The translations under genes were made by a program, and so were the position numbers. From Diphasiastrum complanatum (taxonomy: Eukaryota; Streptophyta; Lycopodiopsida; Lycopodiales; Lycopodiaceae), in contig CM055106.1 in assembly GCA_029204225.1 (NCBI GenBank), positions 38,468,036 through 38,532,035 of the forward strand: a stretch of DNA of 64,000 nt, read 5' to 3'. The notes below the pieces were generated by a model that saw only the letters and a program-made list of their open reading frames with translations, was not told the DNA's origin and did not search any database. Below, piece by piece: positions 35,547-46,236 of this stretch (its first letter is position 1; every line of letters starts with the position of its first letter).

Positions 35547-36761
35547 TGGTTCTTCAAGCATAGTAGTCAAGAAAGTATAAGAGTTGAGTAGTTGAGAATC
35601 TTCCCTTTTCTCTCCTTTGTCACTATAAGTGAGCCTTGATGGCTCAATCCTTTTCCTTGTTGATCTTCTTGGCACCCTTGGACTTTAAGTAAGTTCCACT
35701 TGGTCTTCATCTTCATGAAGCTCCTCCTCGGCCACAACATGATCCTTGACAAGTTGAGTGTTGTTGGAAGTCACCTTTCCTTTGGATTGGAGAGATTCAT
35801 CAAAAAGTACATCTCTACTAGCAACAACTTCTTTTGTAATAGGATCAAGTATCCTATAAGCTTTCTTACTTTCACTATAACCAACAAAGATGCCTTTGAA
35901 AGAAGTAACATCTTCCTTTTTCCTTGTTTCTAAAGGAATATGTACATAACAAGTACATCCAAAAACTTTCAAATCAGTTAGATTTTGCTTTTTGCCAAAC
36001 AATACTTCATCTGGTGTGAGTCCTTTAATGGCACTATTAGTTATTCTATTACACAGAAAGTTTGCACATAAAATAGCTTCTTCCCAAAATGAAATAGGAA
36101 GAGATGCATATAATCTCATAGCTTTAGCACACTCACATAGTGTCCTAATCTTTCTCTCAGCTACTCCATTTTGTTGTGGAGCATATGTGCATGTGAACTA
36201 TCTTTTAATGCCATTAGTTTCACAAAACTCTTTCATCCTATTGGAGATGTACTCCCCTCCATTATCACTTCTTAATACTTTCAAGCTAGTATTAAGTTGT
36301 TTTTCCACAAGAGTTTTGAACTTTACAAAGGATTCAAAAACTTCACTTTTCTTAGACAAGAGATAAACCCAAGAGTATCTTGATCTATCATCAATAAAAG
36401 TGACATACATAAGAGCTCCACCATTTGATTCATGTGAAAATGAATGAACATCCGAGTGTATAAGGTCAAGAGGAGAGTTAGATCTTATCAAAGATCTCTT
36501 GAAAGGAAGCTTATGAGATTTGGAGAGTCCACAAGCTTCACAAAGCTTGCCACACTTGGATATGGTTTTGGGAAGTCCACTTGCTAGCTCCTTTGTCACC
36601 ATGGTCTCCATAGCTTTGTAGTTAGGATGGTCTAACCTTTTGTGCCATAATTCCACTTGAGTGAGCTCCTCCCTTGCTATGTTCACACTTCCAACCACCA
36701 CATTAGCATCCAATTTGAATAACCTCCCTTGCTTGAAACTACTAGCAATACATTTTTTCAT
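35547..36761 (-). pseudogene. Copia E integrase and C-terminal linker
   Basis: ORF 36198-36761 has the HHCC region (ELWHKRLDHPNY...CGKLCEACGLSKSH), then LDLIHSDVHSFS, YVTFIDDRSRYSWVY and VLRSDNGGEYIS, stopping after NGIKR. ORF 35685-36119 continues with SLPISFWEEAILCANFLCNR, DLKVFGCTCYVHIPLETRKK and FVGYSESKKAYRILDP. ORF 35472-35675 is the RRSTRKRIEPSRL linker that normally precedes RT. Between the first two ORFs the catalytic Glu region (YAPQQNGVAER equivalent) is present on the minus strand near 36130-36190, with a stop. Inactive. Confidence 0.88.
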
Positions 36762-37328
36762 CTTTCAAGATAGAACATGCTCCATGCTTGAAATGTACAT
36801 CTAATCCACTATCCATAAGTTGTCCTACACAACAAGTTCTTTGTAATTGAAGGTACATAAAGAACATTGTCTAGATCTACTTTTTTAGATGATCCTAGAC
36901 ATAAAGGAACGAATCCAACACCTACAATCTCACATTCTTGATCATTTGCAATGAAGATAAATCTCTTAGAACTATTGTAAGAAAGTAGATTAGAAAAGTA
37001 GTCTTTTTTGGTGAGTCATGTGAGAGCTTGCCCCACTATCGATCCACCAAGTGTCTTGATTAGATGTTTGTGGTGAGGATACCATCAAAGATCGATTGCC
37101 TTCTTCCTCCTCCTCCTCAAGCACAAGATTGCCTTGATTGTCCTTCTCTTGGGCATTCTTCTTCTTGTAGCACTCGGATGCAAAATGTCGCTTTTTTCCA
37201 CAGAAGAAACACTTTAGCTTCTTCTTGTCCTTCTTGCTCTTGCCTTTGGAACTTGATGCTCCATCTTTGCTCTCCATCTCCATGTCTTGAGTCTTCTTGG
37301 ATGGAAACTTCTTCTTCTTGTCTTTCAA
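36762..37328 (-). pseudogene. Copia E zinc knuckle and protease
   Basis: ORF 36990-37328 carries a Lys-rich stretch, the knuckle CFFCGKKRHFASEC (CX2CX4HX4C), an acidic spacer and the aspartic protease motif TWWIDSGASSHMT. Downstream, out-of-frame protease sequence (VGTIPL-type and LYVP blocks) fills 36762-36989. Confidence 0.85.
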
Positions 37329-37343
37329 AGAAAAGTTAGCTTT

Positions 37344-38030
37344 TTAATCACCATCATTCAAAGATAAGGAACTCATCCTACTTTTGATATGAAGCATTCT
37401 ACTCTCCTCACTAACAAGCACACTTTGAAGTTTCTCAATACTAGGAAGTGAATCTTGAATAGAATAGGTTTGAACAAGATTGGAATAATCATCTCCTAAT
37501 CCATTCAAAATGATTTGAACTAGCTCATCATCTTTGATTTTATCATCTATAGAAGACAACTCCTTATTCAAAGATTTGATCCTAAAGACATAATTTTTGG
37601 CACTTTCACTACTTCCTTTCATGCTTTGAAGAATTTGATTCCTATGCATGAGTATCCTTAAAGTGTTTTTGGATCCATAAATTGCTTTTAATGAATCCCA
37701 TGCCTCTTTGGATGTGGTACAAGATGAGATTTCTTTCAAAAGTTCATTACTTACATTTATCTTTATGCAATGTAATGCAACTCTACATCTCTTTTTGTAC
37801 TTTTCTAATTCAACTGCTCCTTGAGGTTCTACTTCTACCTCAAGTACAATGCCATAAAGATCATGAAGTACAAGCAAAGACTCCATTTGAGCTATCCAAG
37901 TAGCATAATTAGTGGATGTAGGCCTTTCATTAGCTTCAAGAAAAAACCATCCATAGATGCCATTGTTGAATGTGAAAAAGCACTAGAAACTCTTATGGTT
38001 TCTCTAAGAGATCTGAACCTAAAGTCTTCT
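37344..38030 (-). pseudogene. Copia E gag (UBN2-like)
   Basis: ORF 37344-37886 begins MESLLVLHDLYG and includes KEISSCTTSKEAWDSLKAIY, YVFRIKSLNKELSSIDDKI and QIILNGLGDDYSNLVQTYSI, matching the UBN2/retrotran-gag region of plant Copia. The true start is further right (about 38030): the sibling F has ERLNSTNYAIWKVRMESLL there, and remnants of that sequence are visible. A TAA at 37344 separates gag from the zinc knuckle ORF. Confidence 0.85.
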
Positions 38031-38552
38031 AGCAATTAGTAAGCTTATAGACACAATCCTATCACTCATGAACCAATCTAGAACGATGGAAATTTAGATT
38101 CTAGTCTCAAACTTGCAAAATCACTCCTTAATCTATGATTTTTAGCAATTTTTCTTTTCAACTTCAACATACACCCAAACAATCAGAGAAGATCAATTAA
38201 TGCACCTAATTCAAGCTTCAATTTTAATTTTTTTGCTGATCTAATCCAAGAACTAATCAAAAGATTAGATTCACTATAGAAAATGCTTGATTTTGCACTA
38301 AAAATCACTCAAATTGGGTATGTGAGTCAAATTGTTTAATTTTTTGAAATTTCTCAGTCAAAACCAGAGCTGTATGGACTCACACGTGTGAAAAGGGTTC
38401 CTACAGCCCACAACAAGTTCTGGACCAAAAATTTTGAGGATATCTATCAAATCCAACTTGCTACCCAAAATTTGACTAGTTTCTTAAAACTTGCTAATTT
38501 TGGCTTTGATTTGGATCAACCCTATCAATTTCAATAAAACCTCTTGTACTTG

Positions 38553-38564
38553 GCACTGATACCA
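38553..38564 (-). other. Primer-binding site of Copia E
   Basis: GCACTGATACCA, the reverse complement of TGGTATCAGTGC. It is one base off the usual TGGTATCAGAGC site for initiator Met-tRNA and is placed directly against the LTR. Confidence 0.8.
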
Positions 38565-39388
38565 TGAGAAAAAAGTACAAAATGGACCAAGAGTGGATCC
38601 TAATCTGATCCTCAAGAGGGATTGGATGTTAGATTTACTTGATCTATCAATCTACTTGAGATTAAGATCAATCTAGATCAATTCTAGACATGAAATCCTA
38701 ACAAGGACAATCATTCATGAAGGTAGGTGTACTTTCTGGTTTCACACGTGTGAAACTCTGTCTGAGTACGGAATCCAACCTAAAAATCAAGTACACTATG
38801 ATATAACCTCAAAACAATCAAAACAAATGTAGACAAATGGAGAGAATCACACAAAATTGCTTCCAAAATCAAGATTGATGTCTCACATTGATTATGGCCA
38901 AATATGCCTCTATATATACACTTCTTGGAGCGCAAGGTACTGATCATGCATCAAATCTCACACGTGTGAGGATGCCTTGTCATCATCATGCAATTTTGAC
39001 ACTTGGATCAAACTTTCCATTTTGGGCATCTTTGGTCCAATTTTCTACTATATGTAGATCTTCATGGAAATCTTCTAGAAGCAAAAACTCACCTACTTCA
39101 GCTATTTCCACAAGTGTGAGATGTCCTCTACACATGGGATGTGACACCTATTCAAAATATTTGGCTCATGCAATCAATAGATTGATGCCATGTGTCATAT
39201 CTCTAAAAAAACTACTTTTTGGCCATTTTAGCCACTAGAACTTGAACTAAATCATATGTACAACATACATGATTATGGTACATGACAAGTACACTAGTTT
39301 CACACGTGGGAACAAGCTCCACACATGTGTGTTTATCCTATATACAATATTTTTGGCCTCTACCAAGCTTATTTTTGCATTTTTCACA
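38565..39388 (-). repeat. Copia E 5' LTR with palindromic CACACGTGTG motifs
   Basis: 824 bp, TG...CA, with a TATA-like TATATATAG on the minus strand at about 38911. It contains several palindromes with a CACGTG or CATGTG core: TTTCACACGTGTGAAA (38740-38755), CTCACACGTGTGAG (38957-38970), TTTCACACGTGGGAA (39298-39312) and CACACATGTGTG (39320-39331). Confidence 0.88.
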
Positions 39389-39393
39389 TCTTA

Positions 39394-39723
39394 TTGAATT
39401 ATTTTGCTTATAGAGACAATCCACAAATTCATCCATTGTACTTGATGGATATTAGTTTTTGATGATTAACCTATTTTAAACATTCTAATCTATCCACATG
39501 TTTATCCTACCATCATGTTGACTAACTTAATGAACATACACACCCCTTGAAGATCTACTAGTTCTAATTTGTCCCATCCCAACAACCAGACTTCATCCAA
39601 GTATCATAACTCCAAAATTTACTAGAACGATCATCACTCATGAGTACCTCATTGAGTTAACCATGCATTACTATTATTAACTAGTAAAGCACAAGACTTT
39701 AAATTTTATCAACCGAGGAGAAT
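39394..39723. other. Unassigned flank between Copia E and Copia C
   Basis: About 330 bp with no recognised features. Homology to the Copia family begins abruptly near 39724. Confidence 0.5.
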
Positions 39724-41878
39724 ATGATCCTTCATGTGAGACAAAGGATTGGTTTCTTGAAGCTACATGATGGAGATGAGAAGGCCAACTTCTCAAGCAA
39801 AGGCAAGGAAAAGTCCAAGAAGAAGATCCAACACAAGGAGACCAAGAGTGATGATCAAGCATCAAGCTCTAAAGGTGGAAAGAAGAACAAGGCCAAACTA
39901 AAGTGCTTATTTTGTGGAAAGAAGAGACACTTTGCATCCAAGTGCTACAAAAAGAAGAATGCACAAGGTGAAAGAAAGCAAGGCAACCTTACCCTTGAGG
40001 AAGAGGAGGATAAGGTTGATTCATCCTTGATGGCATCTACATCAACAATCAAGAGCTACTCCAATGACACATGGTGGATTGATAGTGGGGCAAGTTCCCA
40101 CATGACATTCCAAAAGGATTTCTTCTCAACTCTTGTACCTTTTGTAGGTTGTAAAAAGTCTATTCTAACAGCAAGTGATCAAGAATGTATAATAGATGGA
40201 GTGGGAACTATTCCCTTAAGTCTTGGATCCTCTAAAATATTAGATCTTCAAAGTGCACTCTATGTTCCTACACTTACTAAGAGTCTGCTTAGTGTAGGAC
40301 AATTGATGGATGGTGGTTTAGATGTCCATTTTAAGCAAGGTGTTTGCTCCATTATGATGAATGACACCTGCATTGTAAATGTATTCCAGAAAGGAAGGCT
40401 ATTTAAGCTTGATGCTAATGTATTTCTTGGAAGTGTGAACATGGCTAAGGAGGAGCTTAATCAAGTGGAGCTTTGGCATAAGAGGTTGGGCCATCCCAAC
40501 TTCAAATCAATGGAGATGCTATGTACAAAGGATCTTGCTCTTGGCCTTCCAAAGACATTCTCAAATTGTGGAAAGAGATGTGAGGCTTGTAGCCTCTCAA
40601 AGGCACACAAGCTACCATTTGCTAACTCTTCCACTAGATCTTCTAAAGCATTAGATCTCATTCATAGTGATGTGAACTCTTTTTCTCAAGAATCTAATGG
40701 AGGTGCATTAATGTATGTATCTTTTATTGATGAATACTCTAGATACACTTGGATTGAACTTTTGGATTCCAAAAGTAGAGTGTTTGAGTCTTTTGTAAAG
40801 CTCAAAACTCTAGTTGAGAATCAACTTGATGCTAAAGTAAAAGTATTGAGAAGTGATAATGGTGGAGAGTATATCTCCACTAAGATGATAAAATTTGGTA
40901 TTAAAAGAGAGATTACATGTACTTATAGTCCTCAACAAAATGGTATAGCTGAGAGAATGAATAGAACTCCTTGTGAGTGTGCAAAAGCTCTAAGGCTAGA
41001 TTCATATCTACCTAAGTCATTTTGGGGAGAGGTCATTATTTGTGCAAATTACTTATGTAATAGATTGCCATGTAAGCACATTGGAGGCATAACATCTTGT
41101 GAGGATCTATTTGGTAAGAAGACAAATCTCAAAGATCTTAGAATCTTTGGATCTACTTGCTATGTTTTTCAATCATTAGATACAAGAAAGAAGGATGATC
41201 TTACATTCATAAAAGAAATCTTTGTTGGTTATGGTGAAAATAGCAAGGGATATAGAGTCTATAATCCTATCACTAAAAAGATTTTAGTGAGTAGAGATGT
41301 TACATTTGATGAAGGTAACTACTATAAGAAAGATCTACAAGAAGGAAGGTCGAGCCATCAAGGCTCACCTACATTGACAAAGGTGAACAAAGGGAAGATC
41401 TTCATTCTCTTACCTCTTATACTTTTCTAACATCTATGCTTGATGAGCCGAGTTGCTTTGATGTTATGGAGTCACAAGAATGGAGGGATGCCACGCAAAA
41501 GGAGTATGATGCTCTTATGGAGAATCATACATGGAAGCTTGTGGATCTTCCTCATGGAAAAAGACCACTTGAGTGAAAATAGATCTATAGATTGAAGTAC
41601 AACCAAGATGGAAGCATCAACAAATATAAGGCAAGGCTAGTGGCAAAGGGGTTCTTGCAAACCAAGGGAGTAGATTTTGATAAAACTTTTGCTCCTGTTG
41701 CTAAACTAGTTTCTATAAGGTTGATCATTTCTCTTGCAACTACTTTCAATTGGCCTTTATTTCAACTTGATGTGACTAATGCCTTTCTAAATGGCTATTT
41801 GGAAGAAGAGACCTTCATGAGGCAACCCGAGGGCTTCATCAAAGAAGATCAAGAATAAAAAGTATGTTTGTTGCTAAG
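39724..41878 (+). pseudogene. Copia element C, first part: zinc knuckle, protease, integrase, RT start
   Basis: ORF 39724-41430 (568 codons) starts in the middle of gag (HDGDEKANFSSKGKEKSKKK). It contains the knuckle CLFCGKKRHFASKC, protease WWIDSGASSHMT, LYVPTLTKSLLSVGQL, the HHCC region (ELWHKRLGHPNF...CGKRCEACSLSKAH) and the integrase core. The catalytic Asp lies in DLIHSDVNSF, the second in VLRSDNGGEYIS, and the Glu in YSPQQNGIAERMN. IFVGYGENSKGYRVYNP follows. A frameshift near 41428 and a TGA near 41575 precede ORF 41592-41858 (NKYKARLVAKGFLQTKGVDF, FQLDVTNAFLNGYLEEETFM), the RT N-terminus. The coding sequence then breaks at 41883/41884, where element B is inserted, and resumes at 50332. 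The 5' LTR and most of gag are missing. Confidence 0.9.
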
Positions 41879-41883
41879 AAGCC

Positions 41884-42192
41884 TGTCGTAAAATGGCAGG
41901 GGCGCGTGAGCGGCAGCGGAAGCTCGAGGATTTGAGCGCGGTGTGTAGAAACGGAAATGCAATAGTTAACAACAGAAATATTCAAGTAGAAGAATCCATA
42001 CAAAATGTGCAAATGAACGATGTAGTAGTGAGACAAAAATTCACTCTGATTAATATCAATAGTGAGTACAATAGCTTGAAGTAATAACTTTAGCATGCTG
42101 AGCATGATAACGATGGCTACAGAAAACTCTGATTGAAAGAGAAATTCAATTAACCACACTTATATAGCTTGATTCAGCTAGTATATATATTT
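41884..42192 (-). repeat. Copia B 3' LTR, distal piece
   Basis: Matches the right LTR from 49280 on (TGTCGTAAAA...GGCAGGGG...), including TTTACAAG at the point where element G entered. Continues at 47160. Confidence 0.9.
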
Positions 42193-42197
42193 ACAAG

Positions 42198-43115
42198 TGT
42201 TGTAAAGCTGACTCAGGTGCACCCAACGTGCCCTGTAAGACTCTAAGGGGTGACACTCCCTAAAGTCCCAGAGCAAGTTAGAACGTCAAGGACTGAGCCT
42301 CCGACCTGTGGTGAGCCGGTCAAGTAGTCACAAGTCATGAGCTAGCTCTGGAGCTCGAGTCATGGCCTAGTCAGGAAGCAAGTTGATTCTGCCACCGGAA
42401 CGGCTCCCGGGACCCATGTTCGGGAGCCAGACTGATTCTGCCAGGCTTGCCAGGCTTAATCAGCAAAATAAAAACTAAGTCCCAAAAAGCGTGCTTTACC
42501 AGAAAGCACTATGTTTCAGAACAGAGGGGGTGCGCCGAATCACAGCAGAACTATAGGGGGAGTCCGGCAGACAGAAACTTGGGCAGCTCAACCAGCGCCA
42601 GGAATCCAGTCGCCAGGTCTCAGCTCCCTCTACCAGCACGAGCCAGGCACAATGCCCAGCACGTGTTGGTGGCCCCGAGACCGGTCAGTCTATGTATGAA
42701 TGTAACCTCTTCCAAATCTAATAAAGTTGATCCTTGGGGATGATTACCATTTCGGTTTCGCCTCCGGGACTGGTCCAAGTGGAAGGACCCTTACTACAAC
42801 CTTTTTGCGTCGCTGGCGCCTAAGGGTCCCTGTCATCGACATGGGGCTTGCCGCTATGCCAATTGGTCAGTTTGGCGACCACTATGCCTTGGGTTTCATG
42901 TGTGGCTTGTCTTTGCCTTTGGTTACCTTTTGGGGACGGATTCTGAGTTGGCTTTCGGGTTGGTTGGGATTCCAGTTTTCTTAAGTCTGAATGGTTAAGC
43001 TTGTTACGATTCTGAGTTGGCTTTTACGTAAGTGCATGATGGATGAATGTTAGACTTAAGCGCGTGTTGGGGAAACCGCTCAAGTCCCAGCGCCCTTTGA
43101 GGCGCCGGCGCAACA
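42198..43115 (+). repeat. Element G 5' LTR
   Basis: 918 bp from TGTTGTAAAGCTGACTC to GGCGCCGGCGCAACA. Contains short ORFs that are duplicated in the other LTR and are not genes. An AATAAAG polyadenylation-like motif lies at about 42718. Confidence 0.95.
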
Positions 43116-43117
43116 TG

Positions 43118-43129
43118 TGGTATCAGAGC
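43118..43129 (+). other. Primer-binding site of element G
   Basis: TGGTATCAGAGC, the exact complement of the plant initiator Met-tRNA 3' end, 2 bp after the LTR. Confidence 0.95.
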
Positions 43130-43202
43130 CCACTAGCCGGTCAGCTACGCAAGTCTCACAGGGATGGCCACGTTTTTGGGATTTGTCAAGACAACCGTTG
43201 CG

Positions 43203-43595
43203 CAAGGTGCTGCCCACAGTGTAAGCACGGGTGCGTCCACGGTCGGGGTGGTCGGCAGAACGGGAGACTTGATGAGTCAAAGTGCTGCCCTCGAGGTGTA
43301 AGCACGGTCAGTTCTCGCGGTTCGGGCCTGGCGCTGTCTGCACGTAGGACGGATGAGGCAAAGTGCTGCCTAGGTAGGTGAAAGCACGGTCTGTACCTTG
43401 TGGGGTGCGGGGCGACATATTCGAACTGTACGGGTTAACCATTGATACAGAGATGCTGCTCGAATTCGGGTGTAAAGCACGGGTGGTTAGCTGCCGGTGC
43501 GGGATAGCTGCCGATCGTTTAGCTATAAGGGCTATCGACCAAAAAGTGGTGGGGCGTGACTGAGGCAATGTGCTGCTTAATGGTGAAAGCACGGG
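43203..43595 (+). repeat. Five-copy hairpin repeat in the leader of element G
   Basis: A short unit, GTGCTGCC-n-GTGTAAGCACGG, recurs at about 43203, 43278, 43358, 43451 and 43565. In each, GTGCT (or TGCT) pairs with AGCAC across 12-16 nt, giving a small stem-loop. The upstream context GATGAG(T/G)CAAAGTGCTG is shared by copies 2 and 3 and, less well, by copy 5, so this is a degenerate tandem repeat with a 75-117-bp period. It occupies the space where gag would be. A packaging or dimerisation role is only a suggestion. Confidence 0.75.
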
Positions 43596-43830
43596 TGGTT
43601 GGATGGATGTTTCCCCGTGGGCTAATTCTGTGATAGATTTGTGTGGGCGCGGCTAGGCAAAGATCCTACGTCCGGTCTCAAGGGGAATGTGACTTGAGAG
43701 GGATCCTCTGTTTAGCTTTGGTTGGTATGTTCGTTTGTGGTGTGCTTGCCTGGACCTGAATTATCCCTGACTACTTCTTTTGATCCAGGTGATCTGATCT
43801 AGTTGGGAGTTGTGAGAGGAGCTTACATTT

Positions 43831-44288
43831 ATGAGTGGACGACGCACAAGTATGGAAAGGAACTTCCATGGGGCAACCCCCAAGATTGGTTCAAGATTGT
43901 TATTCTTATCAGGAAAGATCGCGGGGAGGAAGTCAGATTTCATGATCGACTCCGGAGCTTCACATAACTATATCTCAAGGAGCGTAGTGGAACAATTCAG
44001 CTTGCCGACCAGGAATGTTACATCTACTCTCAAGGTAGAAACAGCGAAGGGAGCACTAGATGCAGACAAAGCGACATTGAACATCCCGGTGCAGATTGGA
44101 AGATGGAAGGCTAAACTTAGCTTTGTGATTTTAGAGATGGATGCCTTTGATGTGATTTTGGGCCTCCCTTGGTTAAATGAACACTGTATCGCAGTTTTGG
44201 GTAGGAGCTCAAACTTGGTCCTCTTGGATTATAAGGGACAAATCTGCGTGACAAAAGCCCTGCCCGGAGGAAATGCTAAGGAAAACCC
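43831..44288 (+). CDS. Element G retropepsin (protease) domain
   Basis: An ATG-initiated frame from 43831 contains SDFMIDSGASHNYISRSVVE, the Ty3/Gypsy aspartic protease active site, then DAFDVILGLPWLNEH, the conserved flap/ILG block. Around residue 150 the protease frame runs into RNase H DNA in a different frame, and the ORF ends at 44394 with a nonsensical tail. The upstream gag is absent. If translated, this would make only a protease-like product. Confidence 0.8.
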
Positions 44289-45068
44289 TTTAAGGCGTTC
44301 ACTGATAATGTATCACTCAAGTACTTCTCATCCCAAGGTATGCTCACGCCAAAGCAAATGCGATGGCAAAACTTTCTCTCAAAATTCAATATAGACATTT
44401 TACACACGGCGGGAAAGAACAATGTGGTGGCGGACGCACTAAGTAGACAAGAACACTTGATGGCAACAGTGACAACTCAGGTGACTGACCTACTCCAAGA
44501 AATCAGAGAGAATTATGGTGTGGATGCGTTGGCGAAGGACTTAATGATCGAATTCCAGCTGGGAAAGCCTCATAAACATTTCACTTGGAAAGATCAAATG
44601 GTTGTTTATAAACAACGCAGAGTATATGTCCCAGACAACATCAACCTGAGGAAGAAAGTCTTGCGAGAACATCATGACGTACTAGCCGCCGGGCATCCAG
44701 GGGTGAATCGCATGTATGAACTTCTCAAAAGAGGCTTCTATTGGCCAAGTATGTGGGCAGACGTTGAATCTTATGTACAAACATGCCCGACATGTCAACA
44801 AGTGAAGGTGGAACCGCTAGCTCCGGCTGGACTACTCCAACCATTACCGGTACCAGCATACCCATGGGATTCGGTGAGCATGGATTTTATTGTTCAACTA
44901 CCACGGTGCCAAGGATTCGACTCAATTTATGTGGTGGTTGACCGCTTTTCAAAGCAAGTTCATCTAGTACCAACTAAAAGTTCAGTGACAGCTGAAGAAG
45001 TGGCAAGGTTATTTTTCAAATGTGTTTTCAAATACCACGGCCTGCCTAGAACGATTATTTCTGACTGA
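44289..45068 (+). pseudogene. Element G RNase H tail plus integrase N-terminal half
   Basis: From 44289 the frame reads FKAFTDNVSLKYFSSQGMLT, the end of Gypsy RNase H, then HTAGKNNVVADALSR. All of RT and most of RNase H are missing, so a deletion joins protease to this point. The integrase follows. The zinc-binding HHCC is intact (REHHDVLAAGHPG ... TCPTCQQVK), then VSMDFIVQLP with the first catalytic Asp and RTIISD with the second. The codon right after this Asp is TGA (45066-45068) where CGA or similar is expected, a likely CpG transition. Confidence 0.88.
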
Positions 45069-45995
45069 GACACCAAGTTCGTCGGAAAGTTTTGGACTTG
45101 TCTATTTCGCCTCGTGGGAACCGGATTGAATTTCAGTACTGCATATCATCCTCAGACATATGGGCAAACGGAACGAGTCAATCGACAGATTGAACAATAT
45201 TTACGAAATTATGTCGCTTGGGACCAATCCGATTGGGTCAACTACTTGGATATTCTCGAGTTTGCACATAACAACCAAGTGAACAGATCTACTGGAAGGG
45301 CACCCTTCGAGATAAGCAATGGTCGGCTACCGATTGTTCCAAGCTCTTTTCTTACAGGCGTGCAGGAAACACCAGTACCCACTGTGGAGGAATTCATCAA
45401 TGAGTGGCACACAAAGTTGACCGAGGTGAAGGCGTTTTTAGAGCAGTCACAAAGGAGTATGGCAGCTGACGTAAACCCACATCGACGAGAACTGGAATTT
45501 GAGGAAGGTGATCAAGTATGGCTGAACACAAAGAACATTGCGCTACCAAAAGGTTTTTCTCATAAGTTTGCTCGACCTTATGCGGGACCATATTATGTCA
45601 CCAAGAAGATCAACCCAGTGGCTTATCGATTAGCGTTGCCATCCAGCTTGGATATACACAATGTGTTTCATATCTCATTACTCAAACGGTACAAACCAGA
45701 TGGGCGATTTGATCGGCAACACGAACTCCGTCACCCACCAACGACACTTGATGATACGAAGAGGCAGCTTGTACCAGAACAAATATTGACACATAGAAAG
45801 CGAACTGGCGTTCAACGTGAATATCTAGTGAAGTGGCTACGGGCTCCACTTATTGAGGCTTCTTGGGAGTACGAAGACAAACTTAAGGAGGGAGCCCCTG
45901 AAGTACTAGCAGATTATCTGCAGAAGAACCAACGCAATAGCCGTTTTCCCAGATCGGCACACAAAGCACTACCTGGCGGCATGCCTCTTACATAA
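45069..45995 (+). pseudogene. Element G integrase C-terminal half with chromodomain
   Basis: Reopens in the same frame after the TGA: DTKFVGKFW, STAYHPQTYGQTERVNRQIE with the catalytic Glu, and EFAHNNQVNRSTGRAPFE. The GPY/F module follows (KFARPYAGPYYVTKKINPVA), then DIHNVFHISLLKRY. The C-terminal chromodomain (REYLVKWLRAPLIEASWEYE, about residues 235-275 of this segment) marks a chromovirus. Chromodomains on such integrases are known to direct insertion to particular chromatin. Only the single TGA separates it from the first half. Confidence 0.9.
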
Positions 45996-46236
45996 ACATT
46001 CATGGCCATTCTGAAGTTCAAGGAACTTTCCGGTATTTTTCTTAAGTTTGCCAATAAATCACTTGCAGCTTTACACAGGTTTTACGTAAGTGAACTTTAT
46101 CTACACTTTTCCTGTGCTACTGCCAATGTATTTTGTAATTCAAAGTTGCTAAGGCCGGTGAATTAAGCCCGTGCCATACGTCCTAGGTCTAGTTTGGCCC
46201 TGATGAGGACATCAGCTTTTTCAAACGAGGGGAGGA
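45996..46236 (+). other. Element G 3' untranslated region and polypurine tract
   Basis: Non-coding, ending with the polypurine tract CGAGGGGAGGA (46226-46236) immediately before the 3' LTR. Confidence 0.85.

Larger units (their letters stand above)
35339..39388 (-). mobile_element. Copia element E (minus strand), internally deleted
   Basis: Flanked by a perfect 5-bp target duplication TCTTA (35334-35338 and 39389-39393). On the minus strand the order is 5' LTR (39388-38565), primer site (38564-38553), leader, gag, zinc knuckle, protease, integrase, then an early linker joined directly to the distal end of the 3' LTR (35546-35339). Reverse transcriptase and RNase H are missing. The retained LTR parts differ by about 4 per cent by eye. 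The element is a sibling of C and F (shared QGNL.EEEE and DSGASSHM sequences). Confidence 0.88.

Noticed and set aside
42447-42984. ORFs of 98, 62 and 85 codons, with matching ORFs at 46486-47023
   Set aside because: They lie within the two LTRs of element G and are duplicated only because the LTRs are.
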